From: Escallonia rubra
Lineage: Eukaryota; Streptophyta; Magnoliopsida; Escalloniales; Escalloniaceae
Direction: 5' to 3'
Length of the DNA: 64,000 nucleotides
Assembly: GCA_033065855.1 (NCBI GenBank)
Contig: JAVXUO010000422.1
Location: forward strand, 620,001 to 684,000
This document shows, in pieces, positions 22,380-33,814 of this stretch. Under the pieces are notes generated by a model. That model was not told the origin of the DNA and searched no databases. It worked only from the letters and a program-made list of their open reading frames with translations. The position numbers and the translations under genes were made by a program. Positions within the stretch are counted from its first letter, which is position 1; every line of letters starts with the position of its first letter.

Positions 22380-23880
22380 TATGAATTCCCTATTTTTTTA
22401 TGACCTTGTTTGGGTCCTTGGGCTTTGTGCCCTACACGGTACTAAGCACGCTTATTATGCTCTAGCCTCTTTATTGTTAATGTTGTTTCCTACGTCTCCA
22501 AGACTCCTAGCTGTATTGCTGGTTCAGTGTGGTAGCTGCCTAGGGAAATGGAGCGTCTGTTTTTTTTTTTGAGTCGAAACGGAACTTGCATTAATCTAAA
22601 GTACAAAGTACAACTTAAAGAGCACACACAAATGTTTGGCTCTGGAAAGAAAGTACCAAATGGTACAAGCAAAAAGAGTACAAGCAGAAGCTTGACCCAG
22701 TAATACAAATTGGCCAACATGGCCTTGACGGAAATTGGAAAGTATAAGTATTACCATCGTTGGATTTATAAAATCCAAATCAAATGGTAAGATAGTAGAA
22801 GAGTTGCATTGAGGCATCAATTCCAAGGGCCGCTTGAAGTAGCAGTTTAGATTACTGTCACGGTTATCTTCGGATCCAAGGGAAGTGGAGCGATTTCCCA
22901 AGGCCGGATCTGATTGATCCGAAGCTCGAAGGGAGTCAGAATCCTCCATCTCGTGTAGATCCGTCCTCTTCCCGCCATAATCCCGCCATATCGGACCAGA
23001 AATGGAGCGTCTGTTACTACGCTTATGATCTAGTAGTTGCCACATGGAAGAACGCGTTCCAGATAAAGACTGCAGATCATGTTGGTACAGTGTTTGCCAT
23101 GGCTCACTACTATACATGCGTATGAGCCTCTAAAGTTGCCATATGATGTGGTTTCAACTGTTTGTCCTAAAGATGTTCACGCAATGGACACAGTCCTGCA
23201 CAAGTCTTTCATTAGGAAATGAATAAGAATAACCACGGTGAGTCTGTTTTCTGTAACTTATTCTCAAACAAGACTAACCATATTCAAATTGTGCAAGCCT
23301 AGATCTGAGGGTGGCTTTGGTGTTAAGACCCTAGCTAGTGGACAAGAAGAAAGATTTCTTCTGATATCTATATTGTGAAAGGACGGACATGTGGCTGTGG
23401 GGGGAGATCACATGCCTATCCCTGCTGAGTCTTCTTGGACCATCTCCAAGATTTTGCAACTGAGGCTTGTGATCAAATGCCACATCAATGGAAAAAAAAA
23501 AGTCATAAAATGGTTATGCTAGAATTGGCATTCTTTGGGGCCTTTTGAATGCCCTTCTGGAGAAAAAGTTGTGTATGATACTGCCATTGGCCTCAAGCTT
23601 ATGGTAGCTACTATTTTCTCTGCCAACGCATGGACTGCTTTCCATCCTGCTTCTGAGGAAGGTGTCGAAGTTTGCAGGCTGCCTGAAAAACATGAGAACT
23701 TTTACAGCAGACATCATTCTCCAACACTAAGCTCGAAGAAATTGATTTGGCGCAGCGAAAATATTGGTCATTTGACAGCAAGCCATCCAGGCTCATGGAA
23801 AATGGGCTGCTGACTAATGGCATATGTGTATCCCCGAAGAACACTTCATTGGCATTTGTGGCGCTTACAATTTCCTCCCA
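22380..23880 (+). mobile_element. Old LINE remnant (plus strand)
   Basis: Broken frames match plant LINE ORF2 C-terminal parts. LCKPRSEGGFGVKTL at about 23295-23335 is the thumb/connector motif. SWTISKILQLR lies near 23430-23465. WHSLGPFE...GEKVVYDTAIGLK at about 23527-23600 is the zinc-binding domain. Stops and shifts throughout show it is dead. A younger LINE tail (22562-22998) is inserted in it. Confidence 0.7.
22562..22998 (-). mobile_element. 5'-truncated LINE insertion with 17-bp target duplication
   Basis: Flanked by the direct repeat GAAATGGAGCGTCTGTT at 22545-22561 and 22999-23015. The insert begins with a T-run (22561-22570), which is a poly(A) tail on the minus strand preceded by TTAATGCAAGTTCCGTTTCG. 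Target duplication, poly(A) and truncation are the signature of target-primed reverse transcription. No tRNA-like promoter was seen, so LINE is preferred over SINE. Confidence 0.8.
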
Positions 23881-25670
23881 TGAACAGACAACAGAAGCTT
23901 TAAGATGAGTGATGCAGTGTCTTAAAAACTGAAAGTGTCAACTCTTTCAAGCCCCCTCCCTTTTAGGTAGATCCATCTGACGGGCCTAACTATAGGTAGG
24001 GCCTTAAGGTTTTAGCAAACAGTAACCATTTCTCGTGGACCAGCAAAAATAATTGGTTTACTACCATTTGTTAAGATCAATTGTCTGTGTACAAAGTTAG
24101 CCCTCTCTTGTTATACTTTATTATACGTCGTCATCTGGTAGATTAGATGCTAGCATGAACTTGCACTTACATGTGAGGGACACTCCCACAACTTTATGAG
24201 AGTTTTTCTTTCTCGCTACCCCACACTCCAAACATTTTTTATTTGCACCCAATAAATAGTAGACTTGTGCACTTACGGTTGAATAAACCATGTTCTTGTT
24301 TTGCCCTAAATGTTTCTTTAAGAGCCAAAAATCAATTCAAGTAAACAGCCTTTGTGCCAACTTTGTTCGATCTAATTGCTAAACGCCGTCTAGATAATGA
24401 AAATAAGTTGAAGTAATACTTTATGGTTATATACCAGGTCATTCTGGGCCGTTAACCAATTTTAAAAAAAGAATTTTCAGCAAAGGACAAGGAGAATGTG
24501 CTAAATAAAACTCCATTCTCATGCTAAATAATGTTCGTTGACCTAGATTTGTCCCTTTAGCTAGAACACTGAGTTTAATTACTTCCAAGAACCTTATGTT
24601 TTGTCCAAAGTCTTACCTCCCACTCAGGCCTCAGCATAGTTGTAATGATACTGTTGTCTTACTAACATAATCAATTGCCATCGAACTGCTTGACTAGTTC
24701 ATGGACTATAGGCTAAGCCATCTTCAATAGTCGGACTTATATAATTTTGTCACGATACTTCTGTTTGTGAAGATACTTGTATGAACAGATCCATTTACAG
24801 AGATGATTCACAGAGTATTATTTGGCTATCCCTCAATCTAGAATAGAGCTTAACACCATCTTTGTTTGATGTTTACGAGAAATACGTCGCTCTGAAAGAA
24901 CCTTCAAAAAACGAACCATTCACGTAGCGAGAGTTCGGAGACTGCAATTATTTAACATTAATGTGACAGGCGTAACTGTAATAACGTCACCCAAGCACGC
25001 CTTCAGACCTCAACAACCAGGTAGACTTGAACCAAGAAACAGCACATACGATTATGATAATCCGTCCAACCGCTGACAATACAATTCGTGAGAGAAGTTT
25101 TCTATGCTGCAGATACCCAATGAACGTGCCCAATTATTGTAATACTGCACCCCAACTATCCTCCCAGTACCAAACTGATTTGGAGGGGGGTCATGTTTAA
25201 GCATATTAAGCCCCTGAGGCGGCCACTCCTCTGAAGTGCCTTTAGCGACAAAATATTCGACCGCAACTTATTTAGACTGCTGCGGAAGTGACCCTTAATG
25301 TCGAACACTCAACTGAACTGTGCTTTTATGCACCTGAGGTGCTCTATGGTAACTTTTGTTCAAGATTTAACTTGTGTAGTTCTTCAACAATGACAGACAG
25401 AGTACCCAAACTATGTCATTTTCCTGCTGACTGACATGTCCCAACACAGGGCCTCAGCTAATCTGCTTGTATATGGTGTGTCAACTACTAATAAAGTCAA
25501 AAACATATACATCGCCTATTATGTACTGTATATTTTATGGGAGAGAGGTTCCAAGTTCATCATAAGAAACCAAAAAAGAACCCACAGACCTACCAAGTTT
25601 ATTCAAATGCAGAGATGCCATTTGATTCCTTTTGGCCTTCCTTGTCAGTTGTGAGTAGGAAAGACAGCTT
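23881..25670. other. Intergenic upstream of the NPF gene
   Basis: No recognisable coding domain or RNA gene. Includes the distal promoter of the NPF gene. Confidence 0.4.
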
Positions 25671-25677
25671 CGGCCCC

Positions 25678-25684
25678 TATATAA
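25678..25684 (+). promoter_or_regulatory. TATA box of NPF gene
   Basis: TATATAA, about 100 bp upstream of the predicted start codon at 25784, in a suitable position for the core promoter. Confidence 0.6.
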
Positions 25685-25783
25685 ACAAACGGGTATGAAC
25701 TTCAATCCCTACCAGCTGCATTTGACTCTAAAGTGACATTCATAGTTTTGCGTTGCAGCCGGAGAAGGAAGCTCGCAACAAAA

Positions 25784-28700
25784 ATGGTAAACTTAAAATA
25801 TTACTGCATAGAAAAGGCGACAGTGATTGCCACCTTTCTCCGGTCATCTCAAGCTTACTCAACATGCAAAGATAGTGCAATGCATGTTCTTTACATATTG
25901 ATGTTTACTTTCGTGTCTTACCAATGACCAGGGCAATCAGAAAGATGGTAAAATCCAACCTCAACAGCCAAAACTGGGAGGAACGAGAGCTTCTCTATAT
26001 GTATATGGTAAATATATAGGAATGGCCAGTCTATTCCTGCCCTTTCTTTCCTTTGTAGTGGGAACAGTTTTCTGATAATTGGTGATTCATGCAGCTATGG
26101 CGGCGCTTGAGAACATGGCATTCATATCCAATGCTGTCAGTTTGGTAACTTACTTCTATGGGTACATGAACTTCAGCTTGACAAAATCTGCCACCACCCT
26201 AACAAACTTCATGGGGACTGCTTTCCTGCTATCATTATTTGGAGGATTTATCTGCGACACTTATTTGCCTAGATTCAAGGCCTGCATTCTGTTTGGACTA
26301 ATAGAAGTTGTGGTATGTTAATTTTTAGTTTCCAACCATCAGCAAGATACATATCTGTTTCATTACTTAAACGAGTCAATTTTTGGAACTTTTCAACTTC
26401 GATGCTATGAAGTGTGTAGTCTGAGGGTCGCCTACCTCAGTAGGTAAAATTTCTTACCGTCACAGTGAGACCATTGCAACATGTCCCCAACCACAGTATG
26501 CATGACCTCTGCATGCTATTCTTCGAGTGAAACTCGAGATTTGTTTGGTGTATGAATCCTAGAAGGGCTAAATTCACGTCAACTAGTGATTAAGGTAATT
26601 GTGCAAAAAGAAAAAGGGAAACGTATTTTGCATGACTATGTGATTACCTTCTAGTAATGAATAAGGTATGTAAGCATGCTATCAGTAGTGCAAATGATTA
26701 ATGCACATTATTGTTGTCATGTTATAAACAGCTAGGATTTAGAGAGAGATGGCGGTAACACTAGTTGAATAACAAGACAATAATTCATTGACTTTGGAAG
26801 ATGCAGATAATACTTCAGATGGAATCTTAATCAATCATGCTTTGACAATGAACCAACCATGACATATGATAATAACAAACTATACAAAGCAGTAACAAAT
26901 ATGATGTTGCACCTAACAGCCAGGCTTCTGGGACAGAAGGAATCTGTGTAGGCTAGCCTTCTCTTGATTTTCAATGCATCTAAATGTGATAGCTATTGCC
27001 AAAGCAGGAAAAGCTTTTGCCAATGCAATCACGCAATCATGCAACTGAGTAATCACTTTGGCGATAGTTTCCGCCCTTTAGCTAGATTAAGGGAAATCCT
27101 ACTGCCACCCTCTTTTCTTAAACCTTCTCTTGGTGAATGAGTTTAGCCAAATCAGTTAGTCCCTCCCACTGATAGTCAAGCTGAACCAACTAGTTCCAAG
27201 ACAAAACAGACCCTCGCGTATCATAGTCAGTAGAGAACATCAGATATGCCCGAACATGCAGAACCTATCTAGGGACTTACAGCAGGAGGGGTCAAAAAGG
27301 CCCAAAAGCTACAATTTTATGACATTCAGAACTTGATGGTAACTCTGAATAAAAAGGAAAATCATCAACAGTTTACGAGCACCGAGCAAGTGAATGTCAT
27401 GACTTGGGCAAATTTTAATTTCAATCTTTTGGTGGATAAGACATTATCCAAGTTGACTCTGTATATAAATGGATTGCAGGGTTATGCACTGCTAACAGTA
27501 CAAGCACACTTCCAAGTGCTGAGACCCTTTCCTTGCAAGGATGTTACCCCAAGCAAAATGAATCAATGTGAGGCTGCAGATAGTAGCCAAGCTGCACTTT
27601 TATTTACAGGCCTCTACCTAGTTGCATTCGGGACCAGTGGGGTTAAAGCAGCTCTACCATCTTTGGGAGCAGATCAATTTGATGGGAGGGACCCTAAGGA
27701 GGCAGATTTGCTTTCGAGCTTTTTCAACTGGTTGCTGTTCAGCATCACAATTGGAGCTATGTTTGGTGTCACTTTTGTGGTGTGGATAAGTGACAACCAA
27801 GGTTGGGACTGGGGATTTGGTCTCTCAGCTGTAGCTGTGCTAATGGCAGTAATCTTCCTCTGCATGGGGAAATCAATGTATCGACATAATATCCCTGCCG
27901 GAAGCCCGTTCATCCGTATAATGCAGGTATATAATCAAGTTTTTCAGTTAAACCACCAAAAAATGGAAGTTGAAATTGTGTAGGTCTAACAAAAATGTCC
28001 TTCTCGGTTAAGGTTTTCGTGGCTGCTATTAGAAACAGAAACCTTCCAGCACCAACGATGGTCGGGGAGTTACATGAGATCCATGGCAAGGAATCTGGAA
28101 TAGAAACCGAGATTCTTGAAAGAACTGATCAATTCAAGTACGCTTCCACCAAAAATTATTTCAATTAACATTTCTCTGTATAATCTACAACAGTCACGAG
28201 TACTGTCAAAGTTACTTACTCTACAATCCTTGGCAGATTTTTGGACCGTGCAGCAATTGTTAGGAGCGTAGATAATGCACTCCAATCGAGTACTCGAGGG
28301 TCATGGAACATGTGCACAGTGACACAAGTCGAGGAAACCAAAATATTGGTTCGTATGCTTCCGATTATATTGAGTACTGTCTTCATGAACACGTGCTTGG
28401 CTCAACTCCAAACTTTCAGCATCCAACAAAGCAATACCATGGACAGAAGTCTCCTTGGTTTCCAAGTGCCTGGCCCTTCAATTCCACTAATCCCCCTAGC
28501 ATTCATGTTCATTCTAATCCCACTGTACGACCGCATCTTTGTTCCAGTAGTGCGGAAGTTCACAGGAATTCCAACAGGGATTCGACACCTCCAACGCATT
28601 GGAGTCGGACTGGTGCTCTCAGCTATCTCCATGACTGTAGCTGGTATCGTAGAAACCCACCGCAAATCTGTGGCTACTCAGCATAACATGGTTGACTCAG

Positions 28701-29104
28701 CCGGTCCTTTGCCAATTAGTGTCTTCTGGCTGGGGATCCAGTATGCTATATTCGGAATGGCTGATATGTTTACATTGGTGGGGCTGCTAGAATTTTTCTA
28801 TGCAGAGAGCTCAGCAGGCATGAAATCGCTGAGTACAGCCATCTCATGGTGTTCATTGGCATTCGGATACTTCTTGAGCTCAGTGATGGTGGAGTTGGTT
28901 AACAAGGTGAGTGGTGGATGGTTGGGTAGTAACAATCTGAACAGGGATAAGCTGAACTACTTTTATTGGTTATTAGCAGGGCTAAGTATAGTTAATTTTG
29001 GGGCTTATTTGGCTTGTGCATCCTGGTATAGATATAAAAAGGTGGAAATGAAGCAAGTTAACTGTAATGATGCTGAAAGAAAGATCGAAATGGGGCAAGC
29101 GTAA
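25784..29104 (+). CDS. NRT1/PTR family (NPF) transporter, six exons
   Basis: Proton-coupled oligopeptide-transporter-family membrane carrier; NPF members move nitrate, peptides or hormones. Exons: 25784-25786 (ATG only), 25932-26007, 26095-26312, 27480-27926, 28013-28137, 28237-29104. Every junction is GT-AG and the frame closes to 578 residues, the usual NPF size. The protein starts MGNQKDGKIQPQQPKLGGTR. It runs through NFMGTAFLLSLFGGFICDTY (TM2-3), FGTSGVKAALPSLGADQFD (the family signature around TM4-5), RNRNLPAP before the central cytosolic loop, FLDRAAIV, and QLQTFSIQQSNTMD in the second half, then the C-terminal helices. The TM1 ExxE(K/R) proton-coupling motif reads AALEN (residues 29-33): the second Glu is kept, while the first Glu and the basic residue are missing. 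Subfamily and substrate cannot be assigned from sequence alone. Confidence 0.9.
26413..26620 (+). mobile_element. Possible SINE remnant in NPF intron 3
   Basis: GGGTCGCCTACCTCAGTAGG resembles a tRNA-type A box (CTCAGTAGGTAAA). About 40 bp on, CACAGTGAGACC sits where a decayed B box would be. A body with GTATGAATCCTAGAAGGGCT follows. No poly-tail or target duplication was resolved. Confidence 0.3.
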
Positions 29105-30279
29105 GATTATGCCTTAGAGATGCCCTCCTTTGCTTACCAACGTTCTTTTACTAGAGCATTCTGTGTACTCTTTGTTCACTTGTATCAAATATATAGCAAT
29201 TAGCAAGCAATATATAGCATACACATGAGGAAGTATAACCTTCGTATTGTTCCACAAGTAAGGATCAAAGGTCGGCTGACAAGCCATATACATAAAGGTA
29301 TTTGTGTTAAACAAAGATGGTTTAAGCCGAAAAGACAACAGAAGAAAGAAAAGAACTAGTTGGTTTTAAGCAATGCCGCCAGCGCATACACAATCGGAAC
29401 TGTGTCCACAAAAGTCTTCACTTTAAACTACAATGACTGAGGTCTAGTTTTGAAACTGAGACGTGGAGAAGACCCAAAAAGAAAGCCCCGAACCTAAGTC
29501 TTCAACAAACTGTAGTGCGAAAATAAGTTAGAATGTCACGCCTCAGACCATTCCTTCTTTTCAGCGCCTTAGAGATTCTAGGCAAGAATGCAAGATAAAA
29601 AGCATTTCTCTGCCTCTACCACCCTCTCATCTTCTGGTGAAAAAGTTTGAATCAAGTTTATTCGATTGAATTATGCTCAGCATGGGGGGGATGGGGTTCA
29701 TCAGCTCATCCAAAGTTCAAACTTTGAAGCAAGTCCTAGGGATTTTATCCAGGGATAACTCATGGCTCCGGTGTCCTGAATTTCTTCAAGATAATCTGAA
29801 AATTTAGATTGCTGAGTAAAGGCTCGTTGGTTCTGCATGACATCAATTAGCACGGCAATCATGGTTGTCCTTATAACTAATTGTCAAATGTATCGGTTTA
29901 ATTCAGTCTTGTCCTTCTCCTTAGGCAGTGCAAATCACCGGACAACTTATGTATAGTATAGGATACGGCCAACTCTATAGTTGTCCTTGGTGTTACAATT
30001 GACTAAGTTTGTAAAAATACTAAGCATCTAAATTAGTAAGTCGTATGTTATTCGAAAGTTATATTCTAAGTTTGTATCTAATCTATGCGATAACTTATTA
30101 GGACTTTATTTGAATTATTATGTTTAAAAAAACTTCTCTAACATGAAATAATTACCTACAAAACATAAAAACAAATCAAGAGATTTAATAGGAAAAATTA
30201 AATAAGTATTTTAAGTTCATATTCAAAATTTATAACCTGATAGTGTATGAATCATGAACAAATTTTTTTATAACTTTAA
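29105..30279. other. NPF 3' flank and intergenic
   Basis: 3' untranslated region followed by AT-rich spacer. No gene recognised. Confidence 0.4.
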
Positions 30280-30562
30280 GGTGGGCCAGTGACCTCCACT
30301 CTTTGTAGAGGTCAGTGGCCCACCAATTAATACTAACCTCTACAAAGAGTAGTGGTTAGCTTATTGGTGGTGGGCCATTAACCTCCACTCTTTGTAGAGG
30401 TTAGCATCAAATGGTGGGCCACTAACCTCCACAAAGAGTGGCGGTTAGCTTGCTGGTGGTGGGCCATTAACCTCCACTCTTTGTAGAGGTTATTGGATTT
30501 TACATTGCAAAGGGCAATTTTGGCTTTTATCCTAACCACCCATAAGAGTGGCGGTTAGCACT
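30280..30562. repeat. Cluster of hairpins built from one GGTGGGCC...AACCTCCAC unit
   Basis: The unit ACCTCCACTCTTTGTAGAGG and its complement alternate about six times with GGTGGGCCA. The first hairpin (30280-30324) has 17-bp arms with one mismatch. The series ends with AACCACCCATAAGAGTGGCG, whose core recurs near 47215. Confidence 0.7.
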
Positions 30563-30674
30563 TTAGGCAGAAAGAAAAAAAAAAGACAAATCTGGGTCAT
30601 CCACAGGTACACGTGGACGGTCAGATATGTAGTGGAGAAATTGTTATTTCTCCACCGGTAAACAGGGATCGGCT

Positions 30675-30817
30675 ATATAAATATATATGGCAGCTGATAA
30701 AATGATAGCGCTAGCAACTTAACTCAAGTTGCTAGCGCGATCTGGCCGTCCACGGGCGAGAATGGACGGCTAGATCGAGCGCCACAACAACGAATTTTTC
30801 ACCTTCCGCTACATCAG

Positions 30818-30818
<1 letters not shown>
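30675..30818. repeat. Partial TIR-like sequence with perfect 13-bp hairpin
   Basis: GGCAGCTGATAAAATG resembles the end of the neighbouring 30884-32335 element. GCGCTAGCAACTT (30708-30720) and its exact complement (30726-30738) flank a 5-base loop. GATCTGGCCGTCCA is shared with the next element's TIR. Confidence 0.5.

Positions 30819-30883
<65 letters not shown>
30819..30883. repeat. (TA)n microsatellite, left flank of MULE-like element
   Basis: Uninterrupted TA dinucleotides up to the GGGAGCTGATC terminus. Confidence 0.95.
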
Positions 30884-30885
<2 letters not shown>

Positions 30886-31267
30886 GAGCTGATCCCTTGA
30901 CCGCGTAGGCAAAATAGGATATCTTGCCAGCGCGATCTGGCCGTCCATCCCGAAGGGATGGACGGTCCAGATCACTTTTTTTGCGGCGCTGTCAGTCGTC
31001 CGCTACACTGTGTAGCGGACGGATCTTTTTACCTTTTTGCCCCTCCGCCCCGTCCGCTACACTGTATCGCGGACGGACTTTTTTTTAATTTTTTTTAAGC
31101 TCGTCCGCTACATTATGTAGCGGACAAGTTTTTCTAACATAAATGACAGTCTGTTACGTCCGCTACATTATGTAGCGGACAAGTTTTCAGTTCATTTTTC
31201 TCATTCTTCCATTAATTTTCCTGACATCTCTGTCTCTCTTTATCATCAATTTATGACTCTTTGACTC

Positions 31268-31500
31268 TTACTCTGTCTCTCTCCTTCCCATCTCTTTTCT
31301 CTGCCTCACCGAATTGAGCTTCAGCGACTCGAGCTGCTTGAACTGGCGCCAGAGACGAGCCGGCGTCACCGTGTAGCACAGCGCGATTCCGGCGTCATCG
31401 ACTCGCGTTCCGCTCCTCCATTCGCGGGAGAGTAACGACGACCACGCTGCGAAGCTGAATGGAAAAAAGAAATTCAGTAGAAGAGTCAAAGAGACGGAGG
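31268..31500 (-). pseudogene. Third unidentified coding-like segment in the MULE-like element
   Basis: Downstream of the LEA piece, the same frame reads AAWSSLLSREWRSG...DDAGIALCYTVTPARLW...QFKQLESLKLNSVRQRKE before a stop. GC content and codon-like structure suggest another captured exon. The source was not recognised. Confidence 0.35.
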
Positions 31501-31537
31501 ACCGAATTCCTAGGGGATCGAGTCTGAAAATTCCTGG

Positions 31538-31630
31538 GGGATCAAGTTCCTTGGCCCGATTCTCTGGCCGGTAGTAACCGGTGACCGGATCTGGCACCCA
31601 AGGCGTGTAGGCGTTCGAAGTTCTGTCATT
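31538..31630 (-). pseudogene. Captured LEA-type (LEA5/SAG21-like) C-terminal fragment
   Basis: WVPDPVTGYYRPENRAKE is the hallmark C-terminal motif of LEA_3 proteins (LEA5/SAG21/ARG2 type). It is read on the same strand and in a frame continuous with the tail of the P450-derived segment. The normal ending after this motif is missing; GIFRLDPLG of unknown origin follows. Confidence 0.65.
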
Positions 31631-31689
31631 TGGCTCCTCGTAACTTCTGTCATTTTGCTCCTTTAGAGGTTTTGAAGTGTTGCTGATCT

Positions 31690-31845
31690 CCGCGAGTTCC
31701 CGACAATGGGACGGTAGCTGGGCCCCACTATGCCTTGTTTCCTAAAGTGTCGCTGGATTTTCCATGGAACCCAGAAAATGGAATGCAGAGGTTTTGAGAG
31801 GAAGAGTAGAAGCAGAACTGGCGGGAGGGAGGGAAGATGCACCAA
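31690..31845 (-). pseudogene. Captured cytochrome P450 N-terminal fragment (CYP72-clan-like)
   Basis: The translation contains a hydrophobic anchor LLLLFLSKPLHSIF, then PWKIQRHFRKQGIVGPSYRP and IVGN. This is the arrangement of membrane anchor plus the (R/K)QGI.GP.YR..GN block at the start of CYP72-clan P450s. It stops there: a frame change leads into unrelated sequence and no haem-binding region follows. It lies inside the MULE-like element, so capture of a first exon is the simplest reading. Confidence 0.65.
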
Positions 31846-32332
31846 CTTTTATAGGGACCACATGGTTTGATTGTGTGAGCTAATCTGAGACGAGGCCGTG
31901 GTCGCCTCCGCCGGGTGGATCATGGGGAGGTGCAGCGGCATGAGATTATATGTATATGTAAGAGAAAGGACAGTGAGAGAAACGAGAGAGAGAGAGAGAG
32001 ATGTCATAAGGACAATGAGAGAAAGGACCGAAAAAGAGGAAGAAAAAGTATTGTCTGTCTACTTGTCCGCTACATAATGTAGCGGACGTAACAGACTGTC
32101 ATTTATGTTAGAAAAACTTGTCCGCTACATAATGTAGCGGACGAGCTTAAAAAATTAAAAAAAAGTCCGTCCGCGATACAGTGTAGCGGACGGGGCGGAG
32201 GGGCAAAAAGGTAAAAACCGCTACACAGTGTAGCGGACGACTGACAGCGCGACTGATAGCGACCGTCCATCCCTCGGATCGGCCAGATCCGCTGGCAAGA
32301 TACGGCTAGATCGCGCTACAAGGGAATCAGCT

Positions 32333-32335
<3 letters not shown>

Positions 32336-32390
<55 letters not shown>
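32336..32390. repeat. (TA)n microsatellite, right flank of MULE-like element
   Basis: TA dinucleotides immediately after the element's terminal CTCCC. Confidence 0.95.
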
Positions 32391-32393
<3 letters not shown>

Positions 32394-32694
32394 TAGCGAA
32401 TCAAAGAAACCTGGCTCTTACCATGGTACAAGACTAGCATTAAGATATACTAGTAGCCAAGCAAAGAATATAAACAAACAGGGAGCTTTTACCATGGTAC
32501 AAGACTAGCATTTCTTTAAAGGCCCTTTATGTTGCCTTTCAATGCAATTTAAGCCAACTGGATCTGTTGTCGCGTTTAAAAGGTAATCAATTGTTCAACT
32601 GCTCAAGGCAGGGAGTACTACAATGCTATGAATAGTCCAATATTTTATTTTTATTTTTTTTCAATTTTCATTATGGTACAGTTTTATCTTGTCT
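32391..32694. other. Spacer with short tandem duplication
   Basis: CTTACCATGGTACAAGACTA (about 32417) is repeated as CTTTTACCATGGTACAAGAC at about 32485. No gene. Confidence 0.4.
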
Positions 32695-32702
32695 CCTACG
32701 AT

Positions 32703-33704
32703 TAGACCTGGCAAAAATGGACCCGGACCCACGGGTAGATCCGCACCCGGGTAAAAACCCCAGATACGGATACATCTTTTGAAGCCCCGCCAAAAACAGA
32801 CTCGTACCCGAACCGACCCGTAAATATCGGATAAATCCAGGTCGGGTACGGATTACCCGGATTTTTTACTATAAAAGATGCTAGGGTTTCATGTTCACTC
32901 ATTTTCTTTTCTCCCTTCTCCTCTTTGCCGCTCCTCCCGTCCTCTCTGATCTCTCTCTCGTCACGATGTCGCTCTCTCACTTCAACTCGACGCCGACGTC
33001 ACTCGATCTTGCAAGTTACATCAACTCGACGTCGATATGCATGTCCTTCAGTCTCTGCCGTTAGATCCACCGCAAATCTGCGATGCTCCGCCCCCGGTAT
33101 CTCCGATCAGATCCGCTACAGCCACAGCTCCGCGCCACTGTCTCCGATCAGGCTAGAGTGAGGTACGAGAGTTACAGCAGTCCAAATCAAGTGACCTCCG
33201 AATCCGATCGTGGTCTGCAATCGCCTTTGATAGCTTTGTTAACACTCATTTTATTTTTTGTTTACCAGATAATCTTTTTCAGATCTACTTGTATTGTTTC
33301 ATTTTGTGTCAATTTTTTGTATGTATTTAAGTGTTTTGGTAGTATTGTGGTTATTACGTTCAGTTGAAATGGTTGTGTCGTGGATTTGAGAACCGAAATG
33401 ATCGGATTGATCGCTGAGCAGTAATTGTAGGAATTAAATTACTCAGTGAAATTTTTTTTTGGGTAATAAATTACACAGTGATTGTTGTAGTAACAAAAAA
33501 GAACGAAAAAATTCTCTTAAAAGAAAAGTCTGTGTAAATAAATTAACAATTTACCCGCGGGTAAAACTTTACCCGCAAGGGTAGGGTACGGTTCCAGAAA
33601 AACCTTACTCGAAAAAACCCGGGTAAAAATTACCCGACCCGTTTATACCCGGACCCGATCGGATTTTATCTGGACCCGGCGGGTATACCTGTTTGCCAGG
33701 TCTA
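32703..33704. mobile_element. Non-autonomous hAT element
   Basis: Perfect 13-bp TIRs TAGACCTGGCAAA...TTTGCCAGGTCTA. A perfect 8-bp target duplication CCTACGAT lies at 32695-32702 and 33705-33712. Subterminal ACCCG/CGGGT repeats occur at both ends. The 8-bp duplication and TAG...CTA ends are diagnostic of hAT. There is no transposase. The interior has a CT-rich leader-like stretch and a 78-codon frame (32925-33161) with no domain. Confidence 0.9.
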
Positions 33705-33814
33705 CCTACGATGTACATTTTCTTTTTTGTGAAAGACAACAAATATTTCTGCTCCAATATGATTCCTCCTCTCGTTTTTACATAATTATAATAATTGTCA
33801 ATCTAAAGTGGATT

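Larger units (their letters stand above)
30884..32335. mobile_element. Pack-MULE-like element with about 300-bp TIRs carrying gene fragments
   Basis: The ends are GGGAGCTGATCCCTTG and CAAGGGAATCAGCTCCC. The inverted arms (about 30884-31180 and 32050-32335) share several CGTCCGCTACA...TGTAGCGGACG palindromes, CCCCTCCGCCCCGTCCGC, AACATAAATGACAGTCTGTT and GATCTGGCCGTCCA in mirrored order. It is inserted in a TA-repeat, so any target duplication is hidden in the flanking (TA)n. The interior (about 31200-32040) is compositionally different and contains minus-strand gene fragments. No transposase is present. Long TIRs plus captured host sequence fit a Pack-MULE. Confidence 0.7.

Noticed and set aside
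22562..22998. SINE identity for the 437-bp insertion
   Set aside because: No A/B box at its 5' end. The tail resembles a LINE 3' end.
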